Below are positions 16,701 through 24,508 of a stretch of DNA of 64,000 nucleotides, in pieces. The stretch comes from Candidatus Saccharimonadota bacterium (GTDB lineage Bacteria; Patescibacteriota; Saccharimonadia; Saccharimonadales; JAGQMS01): assembly GCA_020428535.1 (NCBI GenBank), contig JAGQMS010000003.1:1-64000 (forward strand). The letters are read 5' to 3'. The notes beneath the pieces were generated by a model, which made no database searches, had not been told where the DNA came from, and worked only from the letters and a program-made list of their open reading frames with translations. Each line of letters begins with the position of its first letter. The first letter of the stretch is position 1. The position numbers and the translations under genes are program-made.

Positions 16701-16998
16701 TTATGCTAACGCTGGTACGGCAGATGGTCTAAAAAATGGTAATGAGATGATGGGTTGGCTAATTGCTAATGCCGATGCTTTGGGGCTTCAATATGTAAAA
16801 TTTTGGCGAGTGGAATGGGACCACCAGCAGGGTATTAATTGCGTTGAGGATGCAGCCGATCAAAGTAGTCACTACGGGCATGTCCACTGGGAATTAAACT
16901 GGGATGGCTCCTTAATGAAGACACCATTTTTCAATGGTGCCTCGTATCAAAGCAATCCGATTAACATAAGCCAGGAGATATGCCCAATCGTAAGTTAA
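13747..16998 (+). CDS. Giant T4SS-associated membrane protein with M15-like peptidase domain
   Basis: The 1083-residue protein begins with an Asp/Glu-rich cytosolic segment (residues 1-85). A strong transmembrane helix lies at about 103-123, then a long helical region with further hydrophobic helices around residues 395-420 and 510-640. After a Ser/Gly-rich linker (about 860-880), the C-terminal 180 residues carry S975-K-H977-G-E-G-R-A-W-D984 and H1042-Y-G-H-V-H1047-W. These are the zinc-ligand signatures of VanY/M15-type peptidoglycan carboxypeptidases and their relatives. The protein may span the membrane and place a wall peptidase at the T4SS. Most of its middle part is unassigned. Confidence 0.7.
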   Translation: MPEKIEIDDQKSEFPDERDDFYNDQDSGEHLVDGLDEKYGDKELKNRPLDKDGNLGGGLSDAEANEVDDDDEDEDYFTGNERVDKAIGFVSGVQKERNSRRGRRLFIFAGLSGFVMAILIGFLMFMTIYRSEHIRNLLWDYRFARFHYQIAKRIQSNLRSFETMSPDSTGTLDFEKTTLGQKIRGYSPEEALKSLSDGKMNLTVENGGVFGDSHITGYTDPVTGEKYISENAKVRPDGAKVLPAEEFRTRLTETAGRVLEGAKHNKYFQGETRALLESKVKVTFGDRYQRIKDRLKATATEKGVTEDKLTDAERKSSEIKAQNEVANGGESPAKPKGALEEAAKNVEADLADGIGDVSPATVATDAATAARVAPLIDPSSRVGRVVTSLKGPVETYSNISTGVFLVTMGCIIRDVGQSVNDMLTTRIDSAIRLAANEAGFAEQTTSGDNTDMSIVADHDAFYENSEKSATMQRLNGTPEDEISDTSKLAVMDLPFKFFGIDLPTISTIASVTTQLLNTAAATAAGTLAFGPIGGIFGAGFSFIPGTDSVTEDMVNSLCKYILKPGVQFSIMAIDFVALAASFGTLATAEGGVRVGIEAIKAAVKIAGAVGIGKILFEYALPKMLFAMAGSLGTMLPGSTQNMNKLDVGMMGLSSEYGKNAGGTDVTLAQAYRDQEIAMNLVKKQTYEQYGRFASLSPKNPYSLVSQLSLSLPGDPASIPGAIFSKSLGFIFSKSGLSSLGNLISPKAKALGNGYLETYGYSLKGIPDSVMQIDSVQNAIYIDGTPGRLEEIKSKYQKCFTDSISTQALNPGDYSMCGDEDAQRLGLYNIDNCAGAGFLAKDITYNNCSIFEGAGDAKSISSGTSSASGSGSASTSGNANISGISHIGIVPPSAAQLGDYKKPGLKYDWQHIYMTWNESTNPKCQWTDKVPAGAETRPGNNQPGINALNVFIDQRWGGRSGTHATCKGGPEPKGVSKHGEGRAWDSYANAGTADGLKNGNEMMGWLIANADALGLQYVKFWRVEWDHQQGINCVEDAADQSSHYGHVHWELNWDGSLMKTPFFNGASYQSNPINISQEICPIVS

Positions 16999-17002
16999 AT
17001 AT

Positions 17003-18985
17003 ATGAAAAAGAATTATTCGAAAATTATAACTAAATACCTATTTACATTTACTCTATTAATCTCCCAATTAATAGGTAGTGGTAGGGCGCTAGCGTACAT
17101 TGGAAGCGGACAGAACTATACCTTTTATATCCCCGGCTTAAGTAATTGCAGTACAACAACCACCTCCCAAGTGGTTGGTGGCAATAAACTCTTCTATATA
17201 GGCGACTCACTTACATACCACATGGTAAAAGGCAGTTCGAAACCGGAGAATTATGAAACTGCAAGTGGATTCTTGTTAGAGAAATCTAAGGCCGCAGGCT
17301 ATGATGTAGACACGACTATCCCGGCAGTTGGGGGTACCGACAGTACATCAGTTGCGCCTCGCATAATTGGTCCGTCAGTTGAGGCTCAAGGAGGAGTAAA
17401 TGTTGCCAATAGCATCAAGCATATCGCAGAACACACTCAAGACTATGCAAATGCAAATATTATTGTGATCGGGTTAGGTACAAACCTAGAGCAGCTTGAT
17501 TTTCGGACAGAGATAAACGAGCTTATTTCGACCATTCGTTCAAACAATCCAACCGCTGCGATTTATTGGGTAGATACGTACTTCACAGGTGGGCGAAGTA
17601 AAACATATCAAGACGTTAATGCGGTAATTGAATCTGCCGCCTCGGCAAATAATTTCACGGTAATACATTACTCAACCGCTGCGATTGCCGACCCCGGAAT
17701 TGCACCAACCGCCGGTGGTGATGGAGTCCATGTAGACAACGGTCCAGCGAGACAGAAAAAAGCCGATTGGCTGATATCCCAGCTCCCAAAACCAGGAGAA
17801 TTTTCGGGAAATATTAGCGCCGCACCTTCTGGGGCCTACGACCCAACATCACTAAATTATCCACCGTTCCCCGACGAGGCGGCCATGGCAAAAAGCATTG
17901 AGGACTATATACGAAATAGTGTTTCGGACTCGCCATGGTTTGGAATTCCAAATCTCGGCTCTTGGCTTCTTGCTGAGACAAAAGCTCGAAACGTCAACCC
18001 CATGATTGTGATGGTCTCTGGAAAGCAAGAGAACAATTTTGGAACGGCAGGTAATAACCCGAGAGCGAACAATAATTATTTTGGCATGAAGGGTGATGGA
18101 GGATATATACACTTCGATAGCCCTATCGAAGGAATGACAGCCTTCCTAGATCAACTAAAGCGAAATATCGTCGATAAATCACATGCAAACTACGTAGACG
18201 TAACTACGATGTACGAATATTTCTCTGTGCACCAAACAGGCGGTATACACTACCCCGGGGATGGTCTAAACTTGGGAGACCCTCAGATGCCTGACGTGAG
18301 AGTGTCGTGGGATACACAGTACAACCCAGGCACCTACTGGAAGACCGCAGCAAGTGTAATATCGGCAATTACAGGGATTAATGTTTCGCCTGACGTTCCA
18401 CCGAGGGGCAGTGGGGCATATTATTCAGGATTTGGTAACTGTGCTGGCTCCAACGCAAGTACTGGAGATGCTTCGAAATATATACCTGATTGTGGAGCAA
18501 ATAATGGCAACGCGGCCATAGCCTGTACAGCGATTAATCAACTTAGTGGTATTGAATATAGTCTTCCTCAAAGAGCACTACCGACAGAACCTAACCCCAA
18601 GTTCTTAGACTGTAGCGCTCTGGTCGGTATGGCCATATACCGCACCTTTGGTCTGGACCTCAACGGTTTGTGTTCAGTCGGTTACCTTTCAAATAGTAAT
18701 TTTGAAAGGATTGAAGACATGCACACCATTCAGCCTGGGGATCTTATCGGAAAAGGTAGTGCCTGTACCGGAGCAGGTGGTGATGGCCACATTGCAATAG
18801 TTGTTAGCTATGACCCAACAACTCAGAAATTGATAACCGTGGAGACTTCGAGCACTAGATATCTCTCGGGTGTTAGGGGTGTACCAGGAAGTTACAATGT
18901 CGGCTTAGAGATTGACGGTAAGGGTAGTTACCAATGGGCCGTCAGATATGTTGGACAAAAAACTTTACAGCCAGGAGCACTCTAA
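17003..18985 (+). CDS. Three-domain secreted wall hydrolase: SGNH + glucosaminidase + NlpC/P60
   Basis: The 660-residue exported protein has a signal peptide ending around residue 30 (GRALA). First comes an SGNH/GDSL hydrolase domain: GDSL near residue 68, GLGTN near 155, and DGVH with the catalytic His near 238. Next is a domain with VSGKQENNFG near 340, like the LysM-associated Flg/Auto-type glucosaminidases whose Glu is catalytic. Last comes an NlpC/P60-like papain fold with LDCSALVG (Cys near 533) and GHIAIV (His near 595). Together they would deacetylate or esterify, cut glycan strands and cut peptides. It is a likely VirB1/LtrG-type functional equivalent of the T4SS. Confidence 0.78.
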   Translation: MKKNYSKIITKYLFTFTLLISQLIGSGRALAYIGSGQNYTFYIPGLSNCSTTTTSQVVGGNKLFYIGDSLTYHMVKGSSKPENYETASGFLLEKSKAAGYDVDTTIPAVGGTDSTSVAPRIIGPSVEAQGGVNVANSIKHIAEHTQDYANANIIVIGLGTNLEQLDFRTEINELISTIRSNNPTAAIYWVDTYFTGGRSKTYQDVNAVIESAASANNFTVIHYSTAAIADPGIAPTAGGDGVHVDNGPARQKKADWLISQLPKPGEFSGNISAAPSGAYDPTSLNYPPFPDEAAMAKSIEDYIRNSVSDSPWFGIPNLGSWLLAETKARNVNPMIVMVSGKQENNFGTAGNNPRANNNYFGMKGDGGYIHFDSPIEGMTAFLDQLKRNIVDKSHANYVDVTTMYEYFSVHQTGGIHYPGDGLNLGDPQMPDVRVSWDTQYNPGTYWKTAASVISAITGINVSPDVPPRGSGAYYSGFGNCAGSNASTGDASKYIPDCGANNGNAAIACTAINQLSGIEYSLPQRALPTEPNPKFLDCSALVGMAIYRTFGLDLNGLCSVGYLSNSNFERIEDMHTIQPGDLIGKGSACTGAGGDGHIAIVVSYDPTTQKLITVETSSTRYLSGVRGVPGSYNVGLEIDGKGSYQWAVRYVGQKTLQPGAL

Positions 18986-19750
18986 ATGAATCCACAAACA
19001 CAGCCAAAAAAAGAACCAAATCGATTATTACAATTATTCAAAGAGCAGCCCTTGATGATCTTGCCGCTTATTGCGGCCGTTGCATTAATACTGATAATTA
19101 TATTCTCTTCACGAGGATCAAAGGGTCCAAAAACCGACGGCGACTTGCCACAACCAGGCTATGCAGCTTTTTTGGTGTACAAAGACCAGGCGTACTTTCC
19201 GTTTAACAATCTAAACTCCGACAATCTTTTGAGAGATGACGTTGCTTACTTTGCCCGGAAAACCATGAAAGATAAATATGATAACGGAAAAAATGTCGCC
19301 GTGGTATTCAATGTTAGTTCGGAATCCTCAAATGATTCAACTGGAGAAATAACGTTAGCCGGAAAGTTCGATAAATCGAAAGACAAAATAACAATCATCG
19401 CGAGCCGCACAAGCAATGACCGAATTAAAAACCACATAAATAACGACTCTAAAAATACTAGTATCGATTCTGAGTTACCTTCCGCGAGTAAGCTAAATGC
19501 TTTCATTGCAACCCTGCCATATCAGGCTAGCAACTACTATATTGAATACATTGCAAAGGACAGTACCATCAACTTACTAATGGGCGAGAAGGACCCTGTT
19601 GCATTCCAAGAAGCTCAAAATTTAATAAAAGACAAAACCGGTGTTGACGATCTATCTACGATTTCGTATTCATACAGCTACCCAACTGGTGTGGAATATG
19701 GTGATCAGTTAACAGATGAGTCCGTACCGCCGAAAAATACCGAATATTAA
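18986..19750 (+). CDS. Single-pass membrane protein, last gene of the T4SS operon
   Basis: The 254-residue protein has a basic cytosolic N-terminus (residues 1-25), one transmembrane helix (about 26-44), and a soluble extracytoplasmic domain of about 200 residues rich in Asp, Lys and Ser. It starts 1 nt after the wall-hydrolase stop codon, so it belongs to the same operon. I do not recognise the family. Topology and operon position would suit a VirB8- or VirB10-like scaffold, but no signature supports that. Its stop overlaps the convergent recF stop. Confidence 0.65.
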   Translation: MNPQTQPKKEPNRLLQLFKEQPLMILPLIAAVALILIIIFSSRGSKGPKTDGDLPQPGYAAFLVYKDQAYFPFNNLNSDNLLRDDVAYFARKTMKDKYDNGKNVAVVFNVSSESSNDSTGEITLAGKFDKSKDKITIIASRTSNDRIKNHINNDSKNTSIDSELPSASKLNAFIATLPYQASNYYIEYIAKDSTINLLMGEKDPVAFQEAQNLIKDKTGVDDLSTISYSYSYPTGVEYGDQLTDESVPPKNTEY

Positions 19751-20796
19751 CCTAAAGAAACGATCTGAGCTGTTTGGATAAAATTCTTTCCAACGACATC
19801 TGCATCGGTTGTAGTGATAATTGCTTGGTGGCCAGAAAGAAAGCTGGTTAATTTTTTTCGTCTTGTGCCGTCTAGTTCACTAAAAACATCATCCAGAAGC
19901 AGAATTGGCTGAATACCCCTGGATGCCTCGATCATCTTCATTTCAATTACTTTCAGCGCAAGAGTAATGGTTCTGGTCTCACCGCGTGAAGCTGTGAGAT
20001 TGGCGAGCCTATCATCTATCTCAATTAAAAGATCATCCCTGTGTGGACCAAAACCAGTATAGCCTCGCGCTTTATCAAGTTCTGTATTTATCTCAAGTTT
20101 TTTTAACATGTAAGACATATAATCGCCCTCAACGATACCGCTGTAGGTGACACGAATGTGATGTTTTTTGCCGGCTATATCACAATATACCTTTGTAATA
20201 TTTTTATTGATTTCTTCGATAGCTTGAAGGCGCCATTTCACAATCTCGCTAGCAGAGCGGGCCATGATCACATTCCATGCGAAAAGCGTATTTTTTGTAG
20301 CACCTTTTTTTAGGAGAGTGTTTCTTTGTTTTAAAGCCCTGTTGTATGAGAGTAGTGTCTTTTTGTATAGAGGCACGGTTTGCGTAAGAAGATCGTTGAG
20401 ATAGCTCCGCCGCCTCTCTGGTGAGCCACTAACCAAACGTATATCGTCAGGTTCAAACAACACTACAGGCAAAATATCATCAAAGCCTAGACGCGCTTTA
20501 TTATTGCCGTTGATAACAAATGTCTTTTTGGTTTTTGGTATGCCAGACTCGAGCTTCAGAACGCGCTCATTACCACTAAAAACCGACTCGATCCGTGACC
20601 ATTGCATGGAATGCTTTACGACATCTTTGTCACTAACGCGGAATGACGAGCCTTGAGCTAACATATATACCGCTTCGAGTAGATTTGTTTTGCCGCAGGC
20701 ATTCGGGCCAATGATGATCGTAATTCCTAAGTCAAATTCAAAACTAGCCTCTTTATAAGATCGATAATTCTTCAGTGTTATCGATTGGATTGGCAT
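19747..20796 (-). CDS. recF: DNA replication and repair protein RecF
   Basis: The 349-residue SMC-like ATPase helps load RecA at gaps. Visible motifs are Walker A (GPNACGKTNLLEA, about residues 30-42), the ABC-type signature (TASRGETRTITLAL, about 270) and Walker B (ILLLDDVFSELD, about 300). It follows dnaN in the same orientation with a 30-nt gap. TATACT lies 10 nt before the ATG, so it may have its own promoter with a leader of only a few nucleotides. The order dnaA-dnaN-recF is the canonical origin arrangement. Confidence 0.96.
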   Translation of the reverse strand: MPIQSITLKNYRSYKEASFEFDLGITIIIGPNACGKTNLLEAVYMLAQGSSFRVSDKDVVKHSMQWSRIESVFSGNERVLKLESGIPKTKKTFVINGNNKARLGFDDILPVVLFEPDDIRLVSGSPERRRSYLNDLLTQTVPLYKKTLLSYNRALKQRNTLLKKGATKNTLFAWNVIMARSASEIVKWRLQAIEEINKNITKVYCDIAGKKHHIRVTYSGIVEGDYMSYMLKKLEINTELDKARGYTGFGPHRDDLLIEIDDRLANLTASRGETRTITLALKVIEMKMIEASRGIQPILLLDDVFSELDGTRRKKLTSFLSGHQAIITTTDADVVGKNFIQTAQIVSLG

Positions 20797-20826
20797 AGCA
20801 CTCTTAAGTATACTCGACTTATCTGT

Positions 20827-21921
20827 TTAGCTCTTGAGGGGCATGATGACATGTAGGTAGTCTGAAAGTTCATCGCTTTTTAGCAGGCATGGCTCTAGCT
20901 TCCCATTAAAGGAGAAGCTAACGCTTTTTACGCTCATTACGTTCAAAGCATCTAGTAGATATCTGGAATTAATTGTTACGTCGCCTTCTCCTGATACCTC
21001 TCCAACAACTGAAGCTGTGTTTTCGCCAAGTTGGGAGGCAACTGATTTAATCACCATTTGTTTATTTACTTCGTCGATATTGAGTGTAATGCTGCCAGCG
21101 CTTTCACGAGCAAACAAGCTCGAAACCTTAGTGACATTTACAAACTCATCCTTCGGTAGTTGGGCACTATTGATAAATTTGCTTGGTATTAGCTTACGAT
21201 AGTCTGGGTAGTTACCATCCACCAACCTAGACACAAGTTCGCTTTCGCCAATCCTAAAAACTACTTGTTGGTTGTCGGTAGAGATAACCACATCTTCATC
21301 TTGGTCACTCACAATTCTTAGAACATCATTAAGTGCATTAGATGGCACCAGAATGGATATGTCCTCTTTGCAAGGCATGACTTTCTTCTCCGCTAGACGA
21401 TAGCTGTCTGTCGCTACCATGTAAAGATCGCCTTCGTGTACGTGAACATACACCCCAGTCAGTACGGGTCTTGTATCATCATTTGATGCGGCGATTATCA
21501 CTTGCTGTAAGGCTTTTTTTAGATCCTTACCGCCAATACTAATAGACACACCTTTTTCTATCTTTGGAACAATCGGAAATTCATCGGCCAGCATACCGTT
21601 GACGACTGAATTGTAGTTTCCGCTCGATATTGTGCATTTATGATCTTTTGTCTCAAGTGTTATGGTTCCGCTAGGGAGGGAAGAGATGAATTCTTGAAGA
21701 AGTTTTGCTGGCAGGGTGATAGCTCCTTCAGTTTCGATCTTTGCACCGACGTGTTCGGTGATAGCTATTTCAAGATTAGTAGCTGAGATTGTAAGTCGGT
21801 TCTTGTCTGTTCTGAGTAAGATGTTATTCAGTATTGGAAGCGGATTGCGGGAAGATACGGCCACTCTTGCTACAGCTGAAATTGCTTTATTTAGATTTTC
21901 TTGGGTTACTTGAACTTTCAT
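20827..21921 (-). CDS. dnaN: DNA polymerase III beta subunit (sliding clamp)
   Basis: The 364-residue protein has the normal clamp length and three repeats of the clamp fold, from MKVQVTQENLNKAISAVARV to the C-terminal LHVIMPLKS. Conserved features such as LPILNNILL, DSYRLAEK and the DGNYPDYRKLIP segment are present. The ring tethers the replicative polymerase to DNA. A clear Shine-Dalgarno GGAGAGG precedes the ATG. It is separated from dnaA by a 258-nt spacer, unusually long, holding repeats described separately. Confidence 0.97.
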   Translation of the reverse strand: MKVQVTQENLNKAISAVARVAVSSRNPLPILNNILLRTDKNRLTISATNLEIAITEHVGAKIETEGAITLPAKLLQEFISSLPSGTITLETKDHKCTISSGNYNSVVNGMLADEFPIVPKIEKGVSISIGGKDLKKALQQVIIAASNDDTRPVLTGVYVHVHEGDLYMVATDSYRLAEKKVMPCKEDISILVPSNALNDVLRIVSDQDEDVVISTDNQQVVFRIGESELVSRLVDGNYPDYRKLIPSKFINSAQLPKDEFVNVTKVSSLFARESAGSITLNIDEVNKQMVIKSVASQLGENTASVVGEVSGEGDVTINSRYLLDALNVMSVKSVSFSFNGKLEPCLLKSDELSDYLHVIMPLKS

Positions 21922-22179
21922 AATGCGGCCTCTCCGAATCCTTTATTTATATATATGTAGTTATAGTAATAGGCTAGGTGGAAAGTGTGTAAAAAGGATA
22001 TTCCTGAACTGTTAATTTGTGCAATTTGGTTGTGGATTTTGTGGTAGAAAAACCTGAGTTTATTTGTGGTTAGGCGACTAAGACTCAACCAGGATGAACA
22101 CAAAATTGTGGATTTTGTGGACTCGTTGTGGGTAAAATCCACTAGTTTTACTAAGCCCAACACACATCTTGTCCACAGA
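21922..22179. other. dnaA-dnaN intergenic region with DnaA-box-like repeats
   Basis: This 258-nt spacer holds an exact 14-nt direct repeat TGTGGATTTTGTGG (22031-22044 and 22107-22120). An inverted copy of the core (AAAATCCAC) lies near 22134, and TTGTCCACA (22169-22177) is one base off the DnaA-box consensus TTWTNCACA. The clustering suggests a second DnaA-binding region, as at bipartite origins. A nominal reading frame across it lacks any protein-like character. Confidence 0.5.
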
Positions 22180-23568
22180 CTACGCATATAGCCTCTCCTT
22201 TATTTCGCTAACACATTGTTTCAGGTCCGGGTCATAGTTAATCTCATGCTCTATCTTTTCGACAGAATGCATAGCAGTAGTATGGTCTTTTCGGCCTAAT
22301 TCTCTAGTGATCTTGGGAAAACTGAGGTGTAACTCGCTTCTAAGTAAATACATGGCAATTTGGCGCGGTACGACGATGTCTTTGTCTCTTTTTGCGCTAG
22401 TTATCTCATCAATTGATAATGAAAAATACCTGGCGGTTTTTTCGATGACGCTCTTTGCGGTGATGTGTTTTGGTCTAGTTCTCGCACCGAGTAGCCCTTG
22501 GGCAACTGCAAGGCTTGGGGTAATATTGCGCATCTCACAAAAAGCTATTAATTGGTTTAATAGTCCCTCAAGTTCTCGAACATTGGTCTGAGGGAAGTTG
22601 GCGATGTATTCAGCTACATCATGATCCAGTTCGAGGCCGTGTTGTTGGGACTTATTTTTCAATATGGCGCATCTTGTCTCAAAGTCTGGCGCCTGCATAT
22701 CTACAGTCATGCCCATTGAAAGTCTACTTTTGAGGCGATCTTCAAGCGTCGCGATTGTGTGGGGTGGTTGATCACTGCTAAGGATTATCTGTTTGTTCGC
22801 CTGTTGTAGAGCATTAAATGTATGGAAGAACTCTTCTTGGGTTTTCTCTTTGGTTGAGATGAACTGAATGTCGTCAATGATCAAGACGTCAGCAGTTCGA
22901 TAGTGATTCGCAAACTCACTAGCTTTTCTGTAGCGCACAGCATCGATAAACTCCTGAACAAACTGCTCGCTTGTAATGTAGACTACTTTTTTTGTAGCAT
23001 CTCGGCGCAAGATTTCGTTGCCCACAGCCTGAATGATATGAGTCTTTCCTATACCAACACCGCCATAAACAAATAGGGGATTATATTTGGTACCGGGGTG
23101 GTCGGCAACTGCTTGGCAAGCCGCAAAGGCTAATTCGTTACCTCCACCGACTACAAATGTTTCGAAAATGTATTTTTCATTTAGGCCCTGGCGATAAGTG
23201 TGCGCAACTGATGGGGCGGTGGTCCCATTCTTTGGCTGTTCGATCTGATCGAGGATCACCGGCTCATCAGATTCTTTGGCGGAAGTCTTTTTTGGAGAAA
23301 CTGTAGAGTGAATCTTATATTCAAGCTTTTTTGGAACAATGTTGTTCTTTTCAAGCGTATCGCGGATTAACTTGTCGTATTTCAGCTCAAGCTGCTGTTT
23401 GCTAAATATATTATTAACGCCAATTACAATTGTTTCGTCACCATTTCGGAGCAGGCGAGTATTTTTAAACCAAGTGATAAAGCTACCTGGCGAGACAGAC
23501 AGCTCAATCTCACCTAAAACGGCCTGCCATATTTCATCGTCTCGAGCACGACTTTCGTCAAAGACCAT
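22180..23568 (-). CDS. dnaA: Chromosomal replication initiator DnaA
   Basis: The 462-residue protein shows all four domains. The N-terminal interaction domain covers residues 1-85 (EIWQAVLGEIELSVSPGSF), followed by a linker and the AAA+ core: Walker A GGVGIGKTH near residue 168, Walker B VLIIDDIQF near 230, and the sensor region. The C-terminal helix-turn-helix ends with the DnaA signature GRKDHTTAMHSVEKI. It binds DnaA boxes and opens the origin. The probable oriC lies just upstream of its start and further boxes downstream. Confidence 0.97.
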   Translation of the reverse strand: MVFDESRARDDEIWQAVLGEIELSVSPGSFITWFKNTRLLRNGDETIVIGVNNIFSKQQLELKYDKLIRDTLEKNNIVPKKLEYKIHSTVSPKKTSAKESDEPVILDQIEQPKNGTTAPSVAHTYRQGLNEKYIFETFVVGGGNELAFAACQAVADHPGTKYNPLFVYGGVGIGKTHIIQAVGNEILRRDATKKVVYITSEQFVQEFIDAVRYRKASEFANHYRTADVLIIDDIQFISTKEKTQEEFFHTFNALQQANKQIILSSDQPPHTIATLEDRLKSRLSMGMTVDMQAPDFETRCAILKNKSQQHGLELDHDVAEYIANFPQTNVRELEGLLNQLIAFCEMRNITPSLAVAQGLLGARTRPKHITAKSVIEKTARYFSLSIDEITSAKRDKDIVVPRQIAMYLLRSELHLSFPKITRELGRKDHTTAMHSVEKIEHEINYDPDLKQCVSEIKERLYA

Positions 23569-23901
23569 CTTAGAGTACCCCCATGGCGCCAGGCTTGGCT
23601 TATTTAATTTCTATAGCTAAATATACCAGTCATGCGACTAGTTTTCCACATGCTATGCAAAAAACACTACGTTCCAAGAGCTCAATTTTGGCAAACGGGG
23701 GTTAATTTATGCACAGCCGGTAACCTAATCTGTAAAAATGTGGAAAAACAGGATAATTATGTGCATAAACAACCATAAATTTGCCGAAAAACCCCGTTTT
23801 TATTACAATAATAGCCGGTCTAAAGCGTGGCAAACAAAGATATGTCAAGAAACAAATGACTTCATACTCTTGCTGACGCCATCAACAACTAAGGAGAATA
23901 A
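23569..23901. other. oriC: Probable chromosomal replication origin (oriC) between dnaA and rpmH
   Basis: This 333-nt non-coding region separates divergent dnaA and rpmH. Exact TTWTNCACA boxes are TTTTCCACA (23642-23650, +), TTATGCACA (23707-23715, +), TTTTCCACA (23739-23747, -) and TTATGCACA (23760-23768, -). The last three sit within 62 nt. An AT-rich stretch follows at about 23765-23815 and could be the unwinding element. Promoters for dnaA and rpmH must also lie here. The assignment rests on box density and canonical gene order; GC skew was not computed. Confidence 0.85.
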
Positions 23902-24039
23902 ATGCCAAAAAGAACATTTCAACCAAAAAAGAGACAAGCCAAGAAAGAACATGGCTTCTTGAAGCGAATGGCCTCAAAGGCTGGCCAAAAGGTGCTAAAG
24001 CGCCGAATGACCAAGGGTCGAGCTAAGCTAAGCAAATAA
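23902..24039 (+). CDS. rpmH: 50S ribosomal protein L34
   Basis: The 45-residue, highly basic protein begins [19 protein letters not shown] and ends KGRAKLSK, with the conserved GF-x-KRM core. That is the standard L34 size and pattern. The Shine-Dalgarno AAGGAGAA (23891-23898) is well placed. It opens the rpmH-rnpA-yidC-jag segment to the right of oriC. The hairpin downstream may reduce readthrough into rnpA. Confidence 0.95.
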   Translation: MPKRTFQPKKRQAKKEHGFLKRMASKAGQKVLKRRMTKGRAKLSK

Positions 24040-24060
24040 ACCCACATAAACGCATTTGAT

Positions 24061-24092
24061 ATTAGACCTGCGCCGAAAAGGCGGGGTCTAAT
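24061..24092 (+). terminator. Terminator or attenuator between rpmH and rnpA
   Basis: ATTAGACC pairs with GGTCTAAT, with an inner CGCC/GGCG stem and GAAAA-type loop, followed by TTCTTT. rnpA has its own promoter just downstream, which fits separate transcription. Confidence 0.65.
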
Positions 24093-24095
24093 TTC

Positions 24096-24124
24096 TTTAC
24101 CATTTACCATTAAGTACTTACTAT
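24096..24124 (+). promoter_or_regulatory. Promoter of rnpA (leaderless)
   Basis: TTTACC (24096-24101), a 17-nt spacer and TACTAT (24119-24124); the ATG at 24131 begins 6 nt later. No Shine-Dalgarno sequence is present. Confidence 0.55.
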
Positions 24125-24130
24125 ATTTAT

Positions 24131-24490
24131 ATGATCACTTCAGAAAATAGGTTTCATGGCCAGAATGGCTTACTTTATGTGTATCGCAAAGGCAGAACGA
24201 TTCGCACCAAGCACTGTTCGGTAAAGTTTGTCACAAATATGCGACGTGAAGAATATAGGGCCAGTGTAGTAATCAGCAAAAAGAGTGCTAAGGCAGCGCC
24301 AATCCGAAATCGAATTCGCCGTAGGATTTATGAACAAATCCGTATTCAGGCGCCAAAGTACCTAACTAATCAAGATGTAGTCTTTACGGTTTACGACCAA
24401 GACTTAGCGATTTGCCCAGCCAAAGATGTTGAGCAACTCGTAAAACGAATTTTGAAGGACATTCGCACTCAGTCGTCTAACCAAAGGTAA
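24131..24490 (+). CDS. rnpA: Ribonuclease P protein component
   Basis: The 119-residue basic protein is the cofactor of the RNase P ribozyme in tRNA 5' maturation. The family motif is visible as KKSAKAAPIRNRIRRRIYE (about residues 54-72), preceded by the conserved RF-x(n)-G region at the N-terminus (ENRFHGQNG). Length is normal. Its message appears leaderless. The RNase P RNA itself was not found in this window. Confidence 0.94.
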   Translation: MITSENRFHGQNGLLYVYRKGRTIRTKHCSVKFVTNMRREEYRASVVISKKSAKAAPIRNRIRRRIYEQIRIQAPKYLTNQDVVFTVYDQDLAICPAKDVEQLVKRILKDIRTQSSNQR

Positions 24491-24493
24491 ACG

Positions 24494-24502
24494 TGCTAGA
24501 AT
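24494..24502 (+). promoter_or_regulatory. Extended -10 of yidC (leaderless)
   Basis: TG-C-TAGAAT ends 6 nt before the yidC ATG (24509). It overlaps the 3' end region of rnpA. Confidence 0.6.
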
Positions 24503-24508
24503 ACAGAT

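Noticed and set aside
21918-22187. 89-residue minus-strand reading frame between dnaA and dnaN
   Set aside because: It covers the repeat-rich spacer, has no ribosome site and no protein-like pattern.
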